From positions 62,001 to 126,000 of the forward strand of contig CBDBIW010000010.1 in assembly GCA_965206015.1 (NCBI GenBank): DNA of 64,000 bases. Direction: 5' to 3'. This DNA comes from JAJCYL01 sp965206015 (GTDB taxonomy: Bacteria; Bacteroidota; Bacteroidia; Cytophagales; Cyclobacteriaceae). Positions 17,761 through 27,020 of the stretch are shown here, one piece after another. The notes below the pieces were generated by a model. The model did not search any database. It was given only the letters and a program-made list of their open reading frames with translations, and was not told where the DNA came from. The position numbers and the translations under genes are program-made. Each line of letters begins with the position of its first letter. The first letter of the stretch is position 1.

Positions 17761-19496
17761 AACTCTGTATCTATAGCCTTTTTGGGATTATGGTACTGAG
17801 TTTAACTCTATTAGCGTGTGCTAATAAAGGGGTGATTGATGGAGGAGAAAAAGATACAATTCCCCCTACATTGATCAATACAATTCCTTTCAACCAATCA
17901 CTTGACTACAGCGGCACTGAGATCGTTCTCACTTTTGACGAAAGAGTTCAAGCAACACAACTCCAGCGAAAGTTATTGATCACACCATTTACTGACACGA
18001 GGTATAAAGTCAAAATTAATAAGAACATTGTACAGCTGTCTTTCGAAGAAAGTTTCACCGACAGTACAACTTTCACCTTAAACTTTTCTGATGCTATAAC
18101 AGATGTTACAGAGAATAACCCCGCAAAAAACGTTATTGTCGCATTTAGTACCTGGCACATTATAGATTCACTTAGCATTTTTGGAAAAATTGTCGACCTC
18201 ATGTCCAATCAACCTGTAGAGGCAGCCGCTGTATCTGTATATGAAGCTGAGGATACATTGGACATATTTTCAGGCAAACCTTACTATTTCGCAATTACTG
18301 ATGAGTTTGGAAGATTTACAATTCAGAATATGAAAGGAGGAAAATACCGCCTCTATGCCTTTAAAGACGAGAATAGCAATTACCTCAATGAACCCTCTTC
18401 TGAGTCACATGGCTTTATCAGAGATACGTTAGAAATCGAATCCCAAACAGACTCAATATTTGTTCACTTAATATTACAAGACGTCCAGGAATTAAAGTTC
18501 GTTAATACAAGAAGCAATGGTAATCATTTTGATGTGAGGTACAATAAATACGTTGAGTCTTACTCCTTTCAACCGATGGACTCAACTGCTGATCTGTTTC
18601 CAAGCATTCTGACCTCAGAAAATTTGGTAGTACGTTTCTATAAGAATCAAATAGTAAAGGATAGCGTCGGTTATTATTTAACTGTTAATGATAGCGTAGG
18701 CAATTCCAGCACTGACACCATTTATTTAAAGTTTACGGACCGTAAGCTGAATTTAAGCAAATTAGAGATAGAACACTCCCCAACCAATGGAGCTGATATA
18801 AATGAGAGCCTTCAATTAAAATTAGAATTCAATAAGCCTATTCAATCATTCAACTATGACAATCTTTTGATTAAATATGATACCTCAAAATCAGATCGTA
18901 TTGATTCTATTGGCGATTTAGTCTGGAACTGGAATAAGACCAGATTAACTATAACTGCTCAATTGGAAAAGAACTACCTGGCCGATGAGTTGAAAAGATT
19001 AAAAATATTAAAAGATAGTTTGACCCGTTTAGATTCTATTAGAGGAATTAGAGCCGATACAACAATGAATAAAGTTAAACAACGAAAAATTGATCCTAAT
19101 AAAATCCAGTTTTATTCCGGCTACGGCTCATTCCTTTCAATTGAAAACGACTCGAGTGAAATTATTCGCTCAACATATACATTCAAAAATTCAGAAAAGT
19201 TTGGTAAAATCAGTGGAGAAATTTCCATCGATTCAACGTACTTTATTGTCCAACTTATTAATAATAGTTATGAAGTAGTAAACGAGTTGTATAATCAGAA
19301 AAAATATCAATTTGATTTTGTCCCTCCAGGTAAATACAACATCAGAGTATTAGTTGACCTTGATGATAATAGCCAATGGTCCTACGGCAACATTAAGCAT
19401 GGAATTACACCAGAACGAATCGTATTCCATCCTACATTTGTTGAACTACGTGAAAACTGGGAAATCAATAATATCAATTTGGTAATTGATCCTTAG
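17700..19496 (+). CDS. Ig-like (Big_5/SbsA type) outer-membrane lipoprotein
   Basis: A 598-aa lipoprotein: hydrophobic CIYSLFGIMVLSLTLL followed by lipobox LLAC with the lipidated Cys near residue 40. Just after it, KDTIPPTLINTIPFNQS and IVLTFDERV are typical of the Big_5 Ig-like domain. Further beta-sandwich repeats follow. The only upstream ATG giving a complete signal is at 17700, overlapping the methyltransferase by 61 bases; a non-ATG start nearer the hydrophobic segment is possible. Likely a surface or periplasmic envelope protein; no enzymatic motif. Confidence 0.82.
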   Translation: MGKKESEQLLKSDLCSFQKIKLCIYSLFGIMVLSLTLLACANKGVIDGGEKDTIPPTLINTIPFNQSLDYSGTEIVLTFDERVQATQLQRKLLITPFTDTRYKVKINKNIVQLSFEESFTDSTTFTLNFSDAITDVTENNPAKNVIVAFSTWHIIDSLSIFGKIVDLMSNQPVEAAAVSVYEAEDTLDIFSGKPYYFAITDEFGRFTIQNMKGGKYRLYAFKDENSNYLNEPSSESHGFIRDTLEIESQTDSIFVHLILQDVQELKFVNTRSNGNHFDVRYNKYVESYSFQPMDSTADLFPSILTSENLVVRFYKNQIVKDSVGYYLTVNDSVGNSSTDTIYLKFTDRKLNLSKLEIEHSPTNGADINESLQLKLEFNKPIQSFNYDNLLIKYDTSKSDRIDSIGDLVWNWNKTRLTITAQLEKNYLADELKRLKILKDSLTRLDSIRGIRADTTMNKVKQRKIDPNKIQFYSGYGSFLSIENDSSEIIRSTYTFKNSEKFGKISGEISIDSTYFIVQLINNSYEVVNELYNQKKYQFDFVPPGKYNIRVLVDLDDNSQWSYGNIKHGITPERIVFHPTFVELRENWEINNINLVIDP

Positions 19497-19854
19497 TGCG
19501 AATAAACTGTTAAGACAAGGTTAGTTTGCAGTTAATAATTCCACTTCCCCTCCATCACCATTAACAACTTTACAGATCATTAAAAAAACTGTTTATTAAT
19601 TAATAGTTATCAACTTGTTTTCAAATACGTAAAGAGCATTTACACCTTATCCACATAAATCACATACTGCTGGATAACTTAATTATATAGCTGATAATCA
19701 AAAGCATAAAAAAGGACATCTTGTTAATTAACTTTAAGTTATTTGAATTTCATTAACAATTGAATAAAACAAACTTATTTTAAGTGACTTACACACATAT
19801 TAACAGACTTAATATATAATAATAATCTTTTTTATTATACTATTAAATATAGAG
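19497..19854 (+). other. AT-rich gap with DnaA-box-like motifs, candidate oriC
   Basis: About 358 bases without a gene. It contains a perfect DnaA box TTATCCACA (19647-19655) and two nine-mers with two mismatches each: TTATCAACT (19607-19615) and TTATCCAGC on the minus strand (19669-19677). Very AT-rich stretches from about 19740 to 19850 could act as an unwinding element. Two parS sites lie 4.6 kb upstream. dnaA itself is not in the window, and the surrounding genes do not switch strand here, so this is only a candidate. Confidence 0.42.
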
Positions 19855-19878
19855 ATGTTGGCAAGTTGGAATTTATAT

Positions 19879-21699
19879 ATGAAAAGAAAAAAGTTACTAA
19901 GATTTGGTTTCCTCCTGCTTTCGTTAATATTTATAGAAAGCAAAGCGCAAGATGCTACACAAATACAACTGGCAAACGAATACTACCTTAATGGATATTT
20001 GGAAAAAGCAGTTTCTATTTATAAAGACTTATCGAATGATTCCAAAAATATTCCGCTTATACACAAAAATTATTATGATTTACTTATAAACGCCAGGGAA
20101 TTTAAGGAAGCGGAGAAATACATAAAAAAGAACATCAAATTATTTAGAGGGAACGTGTATTATCAAATTGACTATGGTGTTTTGCTGCTTGCGGTCAATG
20201 AAAGGGAAGAAGCAAACAAAGAATTTGAGAACATAGTTGAATCGATAAAGAAAGACCAGTATCGATTAAGAATTGCAGCTCAATATTTTGTTCAAAAACA
20301 ACTAAGAAATTGGGCATTGAAGGTCTATAAAACTGGCAGAAAAGCTAGTAATAATGACGCTGCTTACGCCCTTGAACTCGCCAATATTTACCGGATTCTC
20401 AATAATAAGGATCAGATGGTTGAGGAATACCTCAACTATGTAAATCAAAATCCAGGAAATATTAAGTATGTAAAAAACATACTTCAAAATCTGCTAGTTG
20501 AGGAAGAGGAACTAGTAAGCCTTGAAAATATTCTAATTCAGAGAATACAAAAATTTCCAGATAAAAATATTTATTCTGATCTGCTTATTTGGGTTAATCT
20601 GCAACAAAAAAAATTTTACGATGCTTTTTTACAGGCCAGAGCTGTGGACAAAAGACTCCGTGGTGACGGTGGAGGTGTATTAGACATTGGAATGATCGCT
20701 TTAGATAATAAAGCCTTTAAAGATGCTATCGAAATTTTTTCCTATATCATTAAAACACATAAGAATACAAGCAATTATTCGATTGCTCGGAGGATGGTCA
20801 TTCAGGCTAGAGAAAGCACGGTTAAAAACACATTTCCTGTTGTCGAATCTGAAATCAGGAACTTGATTGTCGATTATGATAATTTGATTAACGAACTTGG
20901 TATTAATGCAAATACTGTTGAGGCTATCAGAAACAAGGCACTATTACATGCCTTTTACCTCAACGAAAAAGACTCGGCAATAAGTATTTTGAACAGGATC
21001 ATTGGGATGCCTCGAATTAATAGCAGACTGAAAGCACAGAGTAAATTAGATTTAGGAGACATCTATATTCTCACCGCCGAATCGTGGGAGTCTTCATTAC
21101 TGTATTCCCAAGTGGAGAAAACACACAAAGAGCAACCCATTGGCTATCTTGCAAAGTTGAAAAATGCTAAACTAAATTATTATAAAGGTAACTTTGAATT
21201 GGCAAAGGCCCATCTTGATGTATTAAAAGAGGCAACAACTAGAAAGATTTCCAATGATGCTATGGATTTGAGTTTACTAATCCATAACAATACTTTCCTC
21301 GATTCTACGGATATGGTAATGCAAAAGTATGCTCATGTAGAGTTGCTTTTATTTCAAAATAAGAGATCAGAAGCACTATACTCACTTAACAGGATGATTG
21401 AAGATTTTCCTGGCCACAGTTTAACCGATGAGATTTATTTTCAAATGGCTACGATTCACAGACAATTGGGAGATTTTGATAAGTCTATAGGGTACTTGGA
21501 AAAAATACAAGAACACAACAACGCCGACATTCTAGGAGATGACTCCATGTTCCTGATCGGAAACATCTGCGAAATAGATCTTGGAGACAAAGAAAAGGCG
21601 AAAGAAATCTATCAGACATTTTTGACGGCATATCCTGGGAGTGTCTTTGTGGCCGAAGCCCGAAAAAGATTCAGAACCCTGCGAGGAGATACAATATAA
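19879..21699 (+). CDS. Secreted TPR-repeat protein
   Basis: Signal peptide MKRKKLLRFGFLLLSLIF cut after SKAQ supports the start at 19879 rather than the ATG at 19855. The mature ~580 residues are tandem helical TPR-like repeats (ANEYYLNGYLEKAVSIYKDL, ALELANIYRILNNKDQMVEE, AEARKRF near the C-terminus), implying protein-protein interaction in the periplasm or outer membrane. Its promoter would lie in the AT-rich gap. Precise function unknown. Confidence 0.85.
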   Translation: MKRKKLLRFGFLLLSLIFIESKAQDATQIQLANEYYLNGYLEKAVSIYKDLSNDSKNIPLIHKNYYDLLINAREFKEAEKYIKKNIKLFRGNVYYQIDYGVLLLAVNEREEANKEFENIVESIKKDQYRLRIAAQYFVQKQLRNWALKVYKTGRKASNNDAAYALELANIYRILNNKDQMVEEYLNYVNQNPGNIKYVKNILQNLLVEEEELVSLENILIQRIQKFPDKNIYSDLLIWVNLQQKKFYDAFLQARAVDKRLRGDGGGVLDIGMIALDNKAFKDAIEIFSYIIKTHKNTSNYSIARRMVIQARESTVKNTFPVVESEIRNLIVDYDNLINELGINANTVEAIRNKALLHAFYLNEKDSAISILNRIIGMPRINSRLKAQSKLDLGDIYILTAESWESSLLYSQVEKTHKEQPIGYLAKLKNAKLNYYKGNFELAKAHLDVLKEATTRKISNDAMDLSLLIHNNTFLDSTDMVMQKYAHVELLLFQNKRSEALYSLNRMIEDFPGHSLTDEIYFQMATIHRQLGDFDKSIGYLEKIQEHNNADILGDDSMFLIGNICEIDLGDKEKAKEIYQTFLTAYPGSVFVAEARKRFRTLRGDTI

Positions 21700-21739
21700 T
21701 AGCATAGTCTCTCGGGAGTCATTTCTGACCCAGGTAATG

Positions 21740-21771
21740 GTATGCATACATAATAAAAATTTCTATATTTG
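21740..21771 (+). promoter_or_regulatory. Candidate promoter and palindromic operator of the marR/beta-oxidation operon
   Basis: TATATTTG (21764-21771) matches the Bacteroidetes -7 consensus 14 bases before the MarR ATG. Twenty-four bases upstream lies a perfect 10-bp palindrome GTATGCATAC (21740-21749) between the -33 and -7 regions, a plausible MarR operator. Binding by this protein is inference. Confidence 0.4.
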
Positions 21772-21784
21772 AAACCTTCTCGAA

Positions 21785-22248
21785 ATGAAGAAAGAGCAAA
21801 CAATAGACTACAATATCAGAACCACCTGGCATTCGATTTCTCGCATGTACAATCAATATTATGGCCAACAGTTTGGATTAACAGCGTCCACAGGATTTTG
21901 TGTTACTAAACATTAATGTAGATAGCGGAACGCCGACTACTAAAATTGCACCCTTGCTGGGTCTTAAAGCCAGGAGTTTAACAAGGATGCTGAAAAGTTT
22001 GGAGGAAAGAGAGTTTGTCCATAGACAGCCTGATGAGCAGGATCGAAAATCTGTGCGGATTATGTTGACTGATTTGGGAAACAAAAAGAGAGAACTAGTC
22101 CGCAAGGCAGTTATGGCATTAAATAAAATTATTGTCGAAAAGGTTACAGCTAAAAACTATGGAGATATTTTTCGAAGTAATGGATCAAGTTCAGGAAATT
22201 GTGGATGACAAAAATTTGATTCAGGAAAAAATTAAAAAGTTAAACTAG
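21785..22248 (+). pseudogene. MarR-family transcriptional regulator with two frameshifts
   Basis: Read across three frames, this is a complete winged-helix MarR regulator: IDYNIRTTWHSISRMYNQYY, then after the first shift NINVDSGTPTTKIAPLLGLK and the recognition helix plus wing (SLTRMLKSLEEREFVHRQPD, DRKSVRIMLTDLG). After the second shift it ends VQEIVDDKNLIQEKIKKLN. The shifts fall in T-runs: one extra T near 21895 (GGATTTTGTG) and one near 22170 (GATATTTTTCG). The TAG is one base before the ATG of the next gene, so it heads the beta-oxidation operon. Both indels are in homopolymers, so sequencing error is the main alternative. Confidence 0.82.
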
Positions 22249-22249
22249 G

Positions 22250-24649
22250 ATGAACAGGACTATCAAAAAAGTTGCAGTACTGGGCTCGGGGATTATGGGC
22301 TCCAGAATAGCTTGTCATTTTGCCAATATTGGGATTGAGGTGTTGCTACTGGATATTGTACCTAGCGAATTAACAGATGTCGAAAAAAAGCAAGGACGTT
22401 CCTTTGAAGACGAAGATGTTCGCAACAGAATTATCAATTCTGCTTTTCAAACAACGTTGAAAACGAAGCCGGTTTCACTATACACAACCAAATTTGCCAA
22501 TAGAGTTACACTAGGAAATTTTGATGATGACTTGAATCGGATAGCAGATTGTGATTGGATATTGGAGGCAATAGTAGAGAATCTGGATATCAAAAAGTCA
22601 CTTTTCGAAAAGGTGGATGCCATACGGAAAACAGGAACATTAGTTACCTCCAATACCTCCGGAATACCCATTCAATTAATGCACGAGGGCAGATCGGAGG
22701 ATTTTCAAAAACACTTTTGTGGCACTCACTTTTTTAATCCACCACGATACTTAAGATTATTGGAAATTATTCCTACAGAGAAGACTATCCAAGAAGTTAT
22801 TGATTTTCTCCTGCACTACGGGGATTTGTTCTTGGGAAAAGAAACTGTTTTGTGTAAAGATACTCCGGCATTTATTGCCAACCGTATTGGCGTATATGCC
22901 ATCATGTCAGGAATGCACACGATTCAGAACATGGGTTTGTCAGTAGGTGAAGTGGATAAATTGACAGGGCCAATTATTGGAAGAGCAAAATCAGCAACTT
23001 TCCGAACTATGGATGTGGTTGGACTGGACACTACAGTAAGAGTGGCCAACAATCTGTATGCGGCGTTGCCAAATGATGAATCCAGGGAAAACTTTAAACT
23101 CCCTAAAATCGTGGAAGAGCTTCATGAAAGAAAATGGTGGGGAGATAAAACCAAACAAGGTTATTTCAAGAAAACCGTTGATGAACAAGGCAAGAAACTA
23201 ATTCTTGAACTTGATCTGAAAACTTTTGAATATGGAGAAAAGTCAAGGGCAAATTTCCCGGTCCTGGAAACGGTTAAGGACATTGAGGATCTGAAAAAAA
23301 GGATTCCAATATTGGTAAATGACCCAAGCAAAGCGGGTGAATTCTACCGATCTTCATTTTATGATCTTTTCCAATATTGCAGTAATCGTATCCCGGAAAT
23401 AGCCGATGAGGTTTACCGCATTGACAATGCGGTGGCAGGTGGTTTCGCTTGGGAAATGGGGCCATTTGAAACGTGGGATATTCTTGGTGTGGAGGATGCC
23501 CTGACCAACATGAAAAAAGCAGGTGTAAAAGTTGCCCGATGGGTAGATGAAATGTTGGCTTCTGGAGCAAAGTCTTTTTACACAGTTGAAGATGGCAAAA
23601 GGAAGTATTATGACATCCCGACAAAAAGTTATCAGAACATTCCTGGAACCGAAGATCTGATTCTGTTGGACAATTTGAAAAACAATGTTGTTTGGGAAAA
23701 CACAGGTACAACAATTTATGATATGGGAGATGGAATTCTCAATCTTGAATTTCATACCAAAATGAATGCTTTGGGTCAAGAAGTGCTCGAGGGTATTAAC
23801 ACGGCAATTACAAAGGCCGAGAAAGAATTTAATGGCTTGGTGATTGGCAACGAAGGGCAGAACTTTTCCGTGGGTGCTAACCTTGCCATGCTATTTATGC
23901 ATGCCAGTGAGCAGGATTTTGATGAAATCAATATGGCTATTGCACATTTTCAAAATACAATGATGCGGGCGAGGTATTCACCGGTTCCCGTAGCAGTTGC
24001 TCCTGCGGGAATGGCATTAGGCGGAGGATGCGAACTTTCACTGCATTCAGACCATATTCAGGCTCATGCTGAGACTTACATCGGACTGGTAGAGTTTGGT
24101 GTGGGCTTAATTCCAGGTGGGGGCGGATGCAAAGAATTGACATTAAGAGCTTCGGATTCATATAGTCCGGGTGATCCTGAATTCAACAAGCTTCAAGAAT
24201 ATTTCATGGCAATTGCGACGGCAAAGGTTGCAACATCTGCAGCAGAAGGAAAAGAAATGGGACTCCTAAGATTCTCAGATGGAATTACACTAAATCGAAA
24301 AAGACTATTGGCTGATGCTAAAGATGCTTGCCTGGATTTGGTAGCCGCAGGATATACTCAACCATTGCAAAAACAAGACATTAAAGTACACGGAAAAACA
24401 AGTCTGGCAAATTTCGAGGCAGGTATCGCAGCCATGACATATGGAAATTATATATCCAAACATGACGCCAAAATTGCCCGTAAACTTGCCTGGGTTATGG
24501 CGGGAGGAGATTTATCGCAATCGACATTGGTGTCAGAGCAGTATTTACTCGATTTAGAAAGGGAAGTTTTTTTGAGTTTAACTGGTGAACCCAAGACTTT
24601 GGAAAGAATCCATAGTATATTATTTAAGGGAAGGCCTCTTAGAAATTAA
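22250..24649 (+). CDS. 3-hydroxyacyl-CoA dehydrogenase / enoyl-CoA hydratase (FadN-like)
   Basis: Bifunctional fatty-acid beta-oxidation enzyme. The N-terminal NAD-binding fold is VAVLGSGIMGSRIACHFANI (residues ~9-28). The 3HCDH C-terminal domain (NRIGVYAIMSGMHTI) spans about residues 200-290, with a second copy to about 440. A crotonase domain occupies the C-terminal third (SVGANLAMLFMH and GMALGGGCELSLH around residues 545-600). This domain order is that of Bacillus FadN rather than E. coli FadB. The operon continues to a thiolase; the regulator in front is broken. Confidence 0.93.
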   Translation: MNRTIKKVAVLGSGIMGSRIACHFANIGIEVLLLDIVPSELTDVEKKQGRSFEDEDVRNRIINSAFQTTLKTKPVSLYTTKFANRVTLGNFDDDLNRIADCDWILEAIVENLDIKKSLFEKVDAIRKTGTLVTSNTSGIPIQLMHEGRSEDFQKHFCGTHFFNPPRYLRLLEIIPTEKTIQEVIDFLLHYGDLFLGKETVLCKDTPAFIANRIGVYAIMSGMHTIQNMGLSVGEVDKLTGPIIGRAKSATFRTMDVVGLDTTVRVANNLYAALPNDESRENFKLPKIVEELHERKWWGDKTKQGYFKKTVDEQGKKLILELDLKTFEYGEKSRANFPVLETVKDIEDLKKRIPILVNDPSKAGEFYRSSFYDLFQYCSNRIPEIADEVYRIDNAVAGGFAWEMGPFETWDILGVEDALTNMKKAGVKVARWVDEMLASGAKSFYTVEDGKRKYYDIPTKSYQNIPGTEDLILLDNLKNNVVWENTGTTIYDMGDGILNLEFHTKMNALGQEVLEGINTAITKAEKEFNGLVIGNEGQNFSVGANLAMLFMHASEQDFDEINMAIAHFQNTMMRARYSPVPVAVAPAGMALGGGCELSLHSDHIQAHAETYIGLVEFGVGLIPGGGGCKELTLRASDSYSPGDPEFNKLQEYFMAIATAKVATSAAEGKEMGLLRFSDGITLNRKRLLADAKDACLDLVAAGYTQPLQKQDIKVHGKTSLANFEAGIAAMTYGNYISKHDAKIARKLAWVMAGGDLSQSTLVSEQYLLDLEREVFLSLTGEPKTLERIHSILFKGRPLRN

Positions 24650-24697
24650 GGGAGAAATTATCAGGAAGAATTATAGAGCCAAGAGCCAGGATTTTAG

Positions 24698-24913
24698 ATG
24701 CATAATTTCAAAGAGCTTAATATTTGGAAAAAATTAATGACACTCTCGAAAGAGGTTTATCTGGTTGAATTAAAAATTCAACTCTTACTCTCAAAAGAAT
24801 TGAATTACGTTCCAGACAAAGACTTCAATGAACTAAACCCGAAGATCAAAGAGTTACAAAAAATGATTATTGGCTTTGAGAATTCATTTTATCTAAAAAT
24901 CCAAAACCTGTGA
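24698..24913 (+). pseudogene. Four-helix-bundle (23S intervening-sequence type) gene, internally deleted
   Basis: The first ~24 residues (MHNFKELNIWKKLMTLSKEV) and last ~45 residues (ELKIQLLLSKELNY, ELNPKIKELQKMIIGFENS) match the ends of the four-helix-bundle family, normally about 115-125 aa. The central part is missing and the ends are joined in frame, leaving 71 aa. The deletion removes roughly helix 2, so a folded bundle is unlikely. It lies between the FadN-like gene and the thiolase, 3 bases before the latter. Confidence 0.7.
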
Positions 24914-24916
24914 AAC

Positions 24917-26092
24917 ATGAATGACGCATATATAGTTGCCGGATTTAGATCAGCTGTTGGGAAGTCAAAAAAAGGCGGCTTTCGTTTTACAAGGCCAGAT
25001 GATCTGGCCGCTGATGTGATCAAGCATTTAGTAGAATCAATTCCTAGTTTAGATCCGAAGCGGATAGATGACCTGATTGTGGGAAATGCAATACCTGAGG
25101 CTGAGCAGGGTATGCAGATGGGAAGAATGATTTCTCTTTTGGCATTGCCCCAAGAGATACCTGGTTTGATTGTCAATAGATATTGCGGTTCGGGAATAGA
25201 GACTATTTCAATGGCAACGGCCAAAATTCGATCGGGTATGGCTGATTGTATTATTGCAGGTGGGTCTGAAAGCATGTCATTAGTTCCGATGCTTGGCTAT
25301 AAGACAGCTTTGAACTGGCGAATTGCCGAATCACATCCTGAATATTATCTCTCCATGGGATTAACAGCGGAGGAGATAGCCAAAGACTATGAAATTACCC
25401 GTGAACAAGCAGATGAATTTTCTTATAATTCACACCAAAAAGCAATCGCGGCTATAAGTGGAGGGAAATTCAAAGATGAGATTGTACCGGTAGAGGTGGA
25501 GGAAACTTTTGTTGCTGATGGCAAGAAGCAGACGAGAAAGTATGTCGTAGATACCGATGAAGGCCCCCGGGCCGATACAAGCATGGAAGTTTTGGCTAAA
25601 CTTGGACCAGCATTCAGAATGGGAGGTATGGTGACCGCAGGAAATTCTTCTCAAACATCCGATGGCGCAGCATTTGTTGTGCTGATGTCTGAAAAAATGG
25701 TCAAAGAGTTAAACCTGGAGCCAAAGGCAAGGCTCATCTCATATGCCGCTGCAGGTGTTGACCCAAGGATTATGGGGATAGGTCCGGTTTCGGCGATTCC
25801 GAGAGCATTAAAGCAAGTTGATTTGAAATTAGATGACATCAACCAAATCGAATTGAATGAAGCTTTTGCCACTCAAGCCTTGGCAGTTATAAAGAAAGCG
25901 GGCCTTGATCCTGAAAAGGTAAATGTCAACGGTGGAGCTGTGGCATTAGGTCATCCGTTAGGATGTACCGGTGCTAAGTTGTCGATTCAATTAATCAACG
26001 AGATGCGACGTAGAAATCAGAAGTATGGAATGGTTACTGCCTGCGTAGGTGGGGGTCAGGGGGTGGCCGGGATTTATGAGTTTCTGAGTTAG
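24917..26092 (+). CDS. Acetyl-CoA acyltransferase (3-ketoacyl-CoA thiolase)
   Basis: Thiolase for the last step of beta-oxidation. The nucleophilic Cys is C90 in NRYCGSGIETISMA. The C-terminal catalytic motifs are NEAFATQAL, GGAVALGHPLGCTGAK and the second Cys in ACVGGGQG. The 391-aa length is normal. It pairs with the upstream dehydrogenase/hydratase. No acyl-CoA dehydrogenase follows, although one is often next in such Bacteroidetes operons; the polysaccharide locus begins instead. Confidence 0.95.
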   Translation: MNDAYIVAGFRSAVGKSKKGGFRFTRPDDLAADVIKHLVESIPSLDPKRIDDLIVGNAIPEAEQGMQMGRMISLLALPQEIPGLIVNRYCGSGIETISMATAKIRSGMADCIIAGGSESMSLVPMLGYKTALNWRIAESHPEYYLSMGLTAEEIAKDYEITREQADEFSYNSHQKAIAAISGGKFKDEIVPVEVEETFVADGKKQTRKYVVDTDEGPRADTSMEVLAKLGPAFRMGGMVTAGNSSQTSDGAAFVVLMSEKMVKELNLEPKARLISYAAAGVDPRIMGIGPVSAIPRALKQVDLKLDDINQIELNEAFATQALAVIKKAGLDPEKVNVNGGAVALGHPLGCTGAKLSIQLINEMRRRNQKYGMVTACVGGGQGVAGIYEFLS

Positions 26093-26270
26093 CGGTTTAA
26101 GAAACCAGATTCTATTCAAAATTTTAATGAGTAAGTTTGCGGCCGAATTAGAAATAGACCGTCCGTGAGGCGTATTAACGAGTACAAGAAATTATTTAAT
26201 GTTGAATTGGATACAAATCTTAAACAATTAAAAATATTGATTTCTCAACGTTCTTATCTACCATTTGGTT

Positions 26271-27020
26271 TTAGGGCAATAAGTTAAAGTATTGTTTTAC
26301 TTTGCTTAAATATCTAATGAATGGATAGAAGGGAGGATACTTAATATCATTAATTGCGAAAGCCCGCTTATTCTGAAAATATGTTTTTAAAATATTCAAC
26401 AAAGATTTATTACTTGCCCCTCCAGTTCTCATTTTTACCATTACTTCGTTTATATATGAAAGATTAATTTTGTCCTTTTCAATTAAGCGTAACATCATCT
26501 CAAAATCAGCCGCAATTTTAAAAGACGTGTCATAGAGTCCATGTTCTTCATATATAGATCTTCTCACAAAAAATGTTGGGTGCGGAGGGTGCCAGCCTGA
26601 GAGAAATGTTTTTTGTTCACCCCCTTTAAAAAATCTAATCACTTTTTTAGCATTCTTCCTATCTACATATTCTAGGTCAGCATATAAACCGTCACAACTC
26701 GTCTTCTCAAATTTATCTACAACTTTGGAAATAATGTCTGGTGAGGTATAAAAATCATCAGCATTGATGATCCCCACAATATCACCTGTTGCAGCCAGTA
26801 TGCCCTTATTTATAGCATAATACATCCCCTTGTCAGTCTCTGAAATGAAGGTACTGATACTATTTTCATAGTTTTTGATAATATCAACCGTACCATCTCG
26901 TGAATTACCGTCGATGATGATGTACTCGATATCACCGTAATCCTGGTTAATTACCGACTGGATGCACTGAGTGATAGTATTAACGCTATTATAGACGACT
27001 GTTATTAGACTAATCCTCAC
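26271..27020 (-). CDS. Family 2 glycosyltransferase
   Basis: GT-A fold glycosyltransferase using a nucleotide-sugar donor. The N-terminal strand is VRISLITVVYNSVNTI, followed by EYIIIDGNSRDGTVDII and the DXD-like IINADDFY near residue 85. The start is taken as GTG at 27020, because the upstream reading frame adds residues that are not family-like; the gene then overlaps the preceding one by 11 bases. Last gene of the minus-strand polysaccharide locus. Acceptor and sugar unknown. Confidence 0.85.
   Translation of the reverse strand: MRISLITVVYNSVNTITQCIQSVINQDYGDIEYIIIDGNSRDGTVDIIKNYENSISTFISETDKGMYYAINKGILAATGDIVGIINADDFYTSPDIISKVVDKFEKTSCDGLYADLEYVDRKNAKKVIRFFKGGEQKTFLSGWHPPHPTFFVRRSIYEEHGLYDTSFKIAADFEMMLRLIEKDKINLSYINEVMVKMRTGGASNKSLLNILKTYFQNKRAFAINDIKYPPFYPFIRYLSKVKQYFNLLP

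Noticed and set aside
19855..19878. ATG at 19855 as start of the TPR protein
   Set aside because: Starting at 19879 gives a canonical signal peptide with Lys/Arg n-region; the extra eight residues spoil it.
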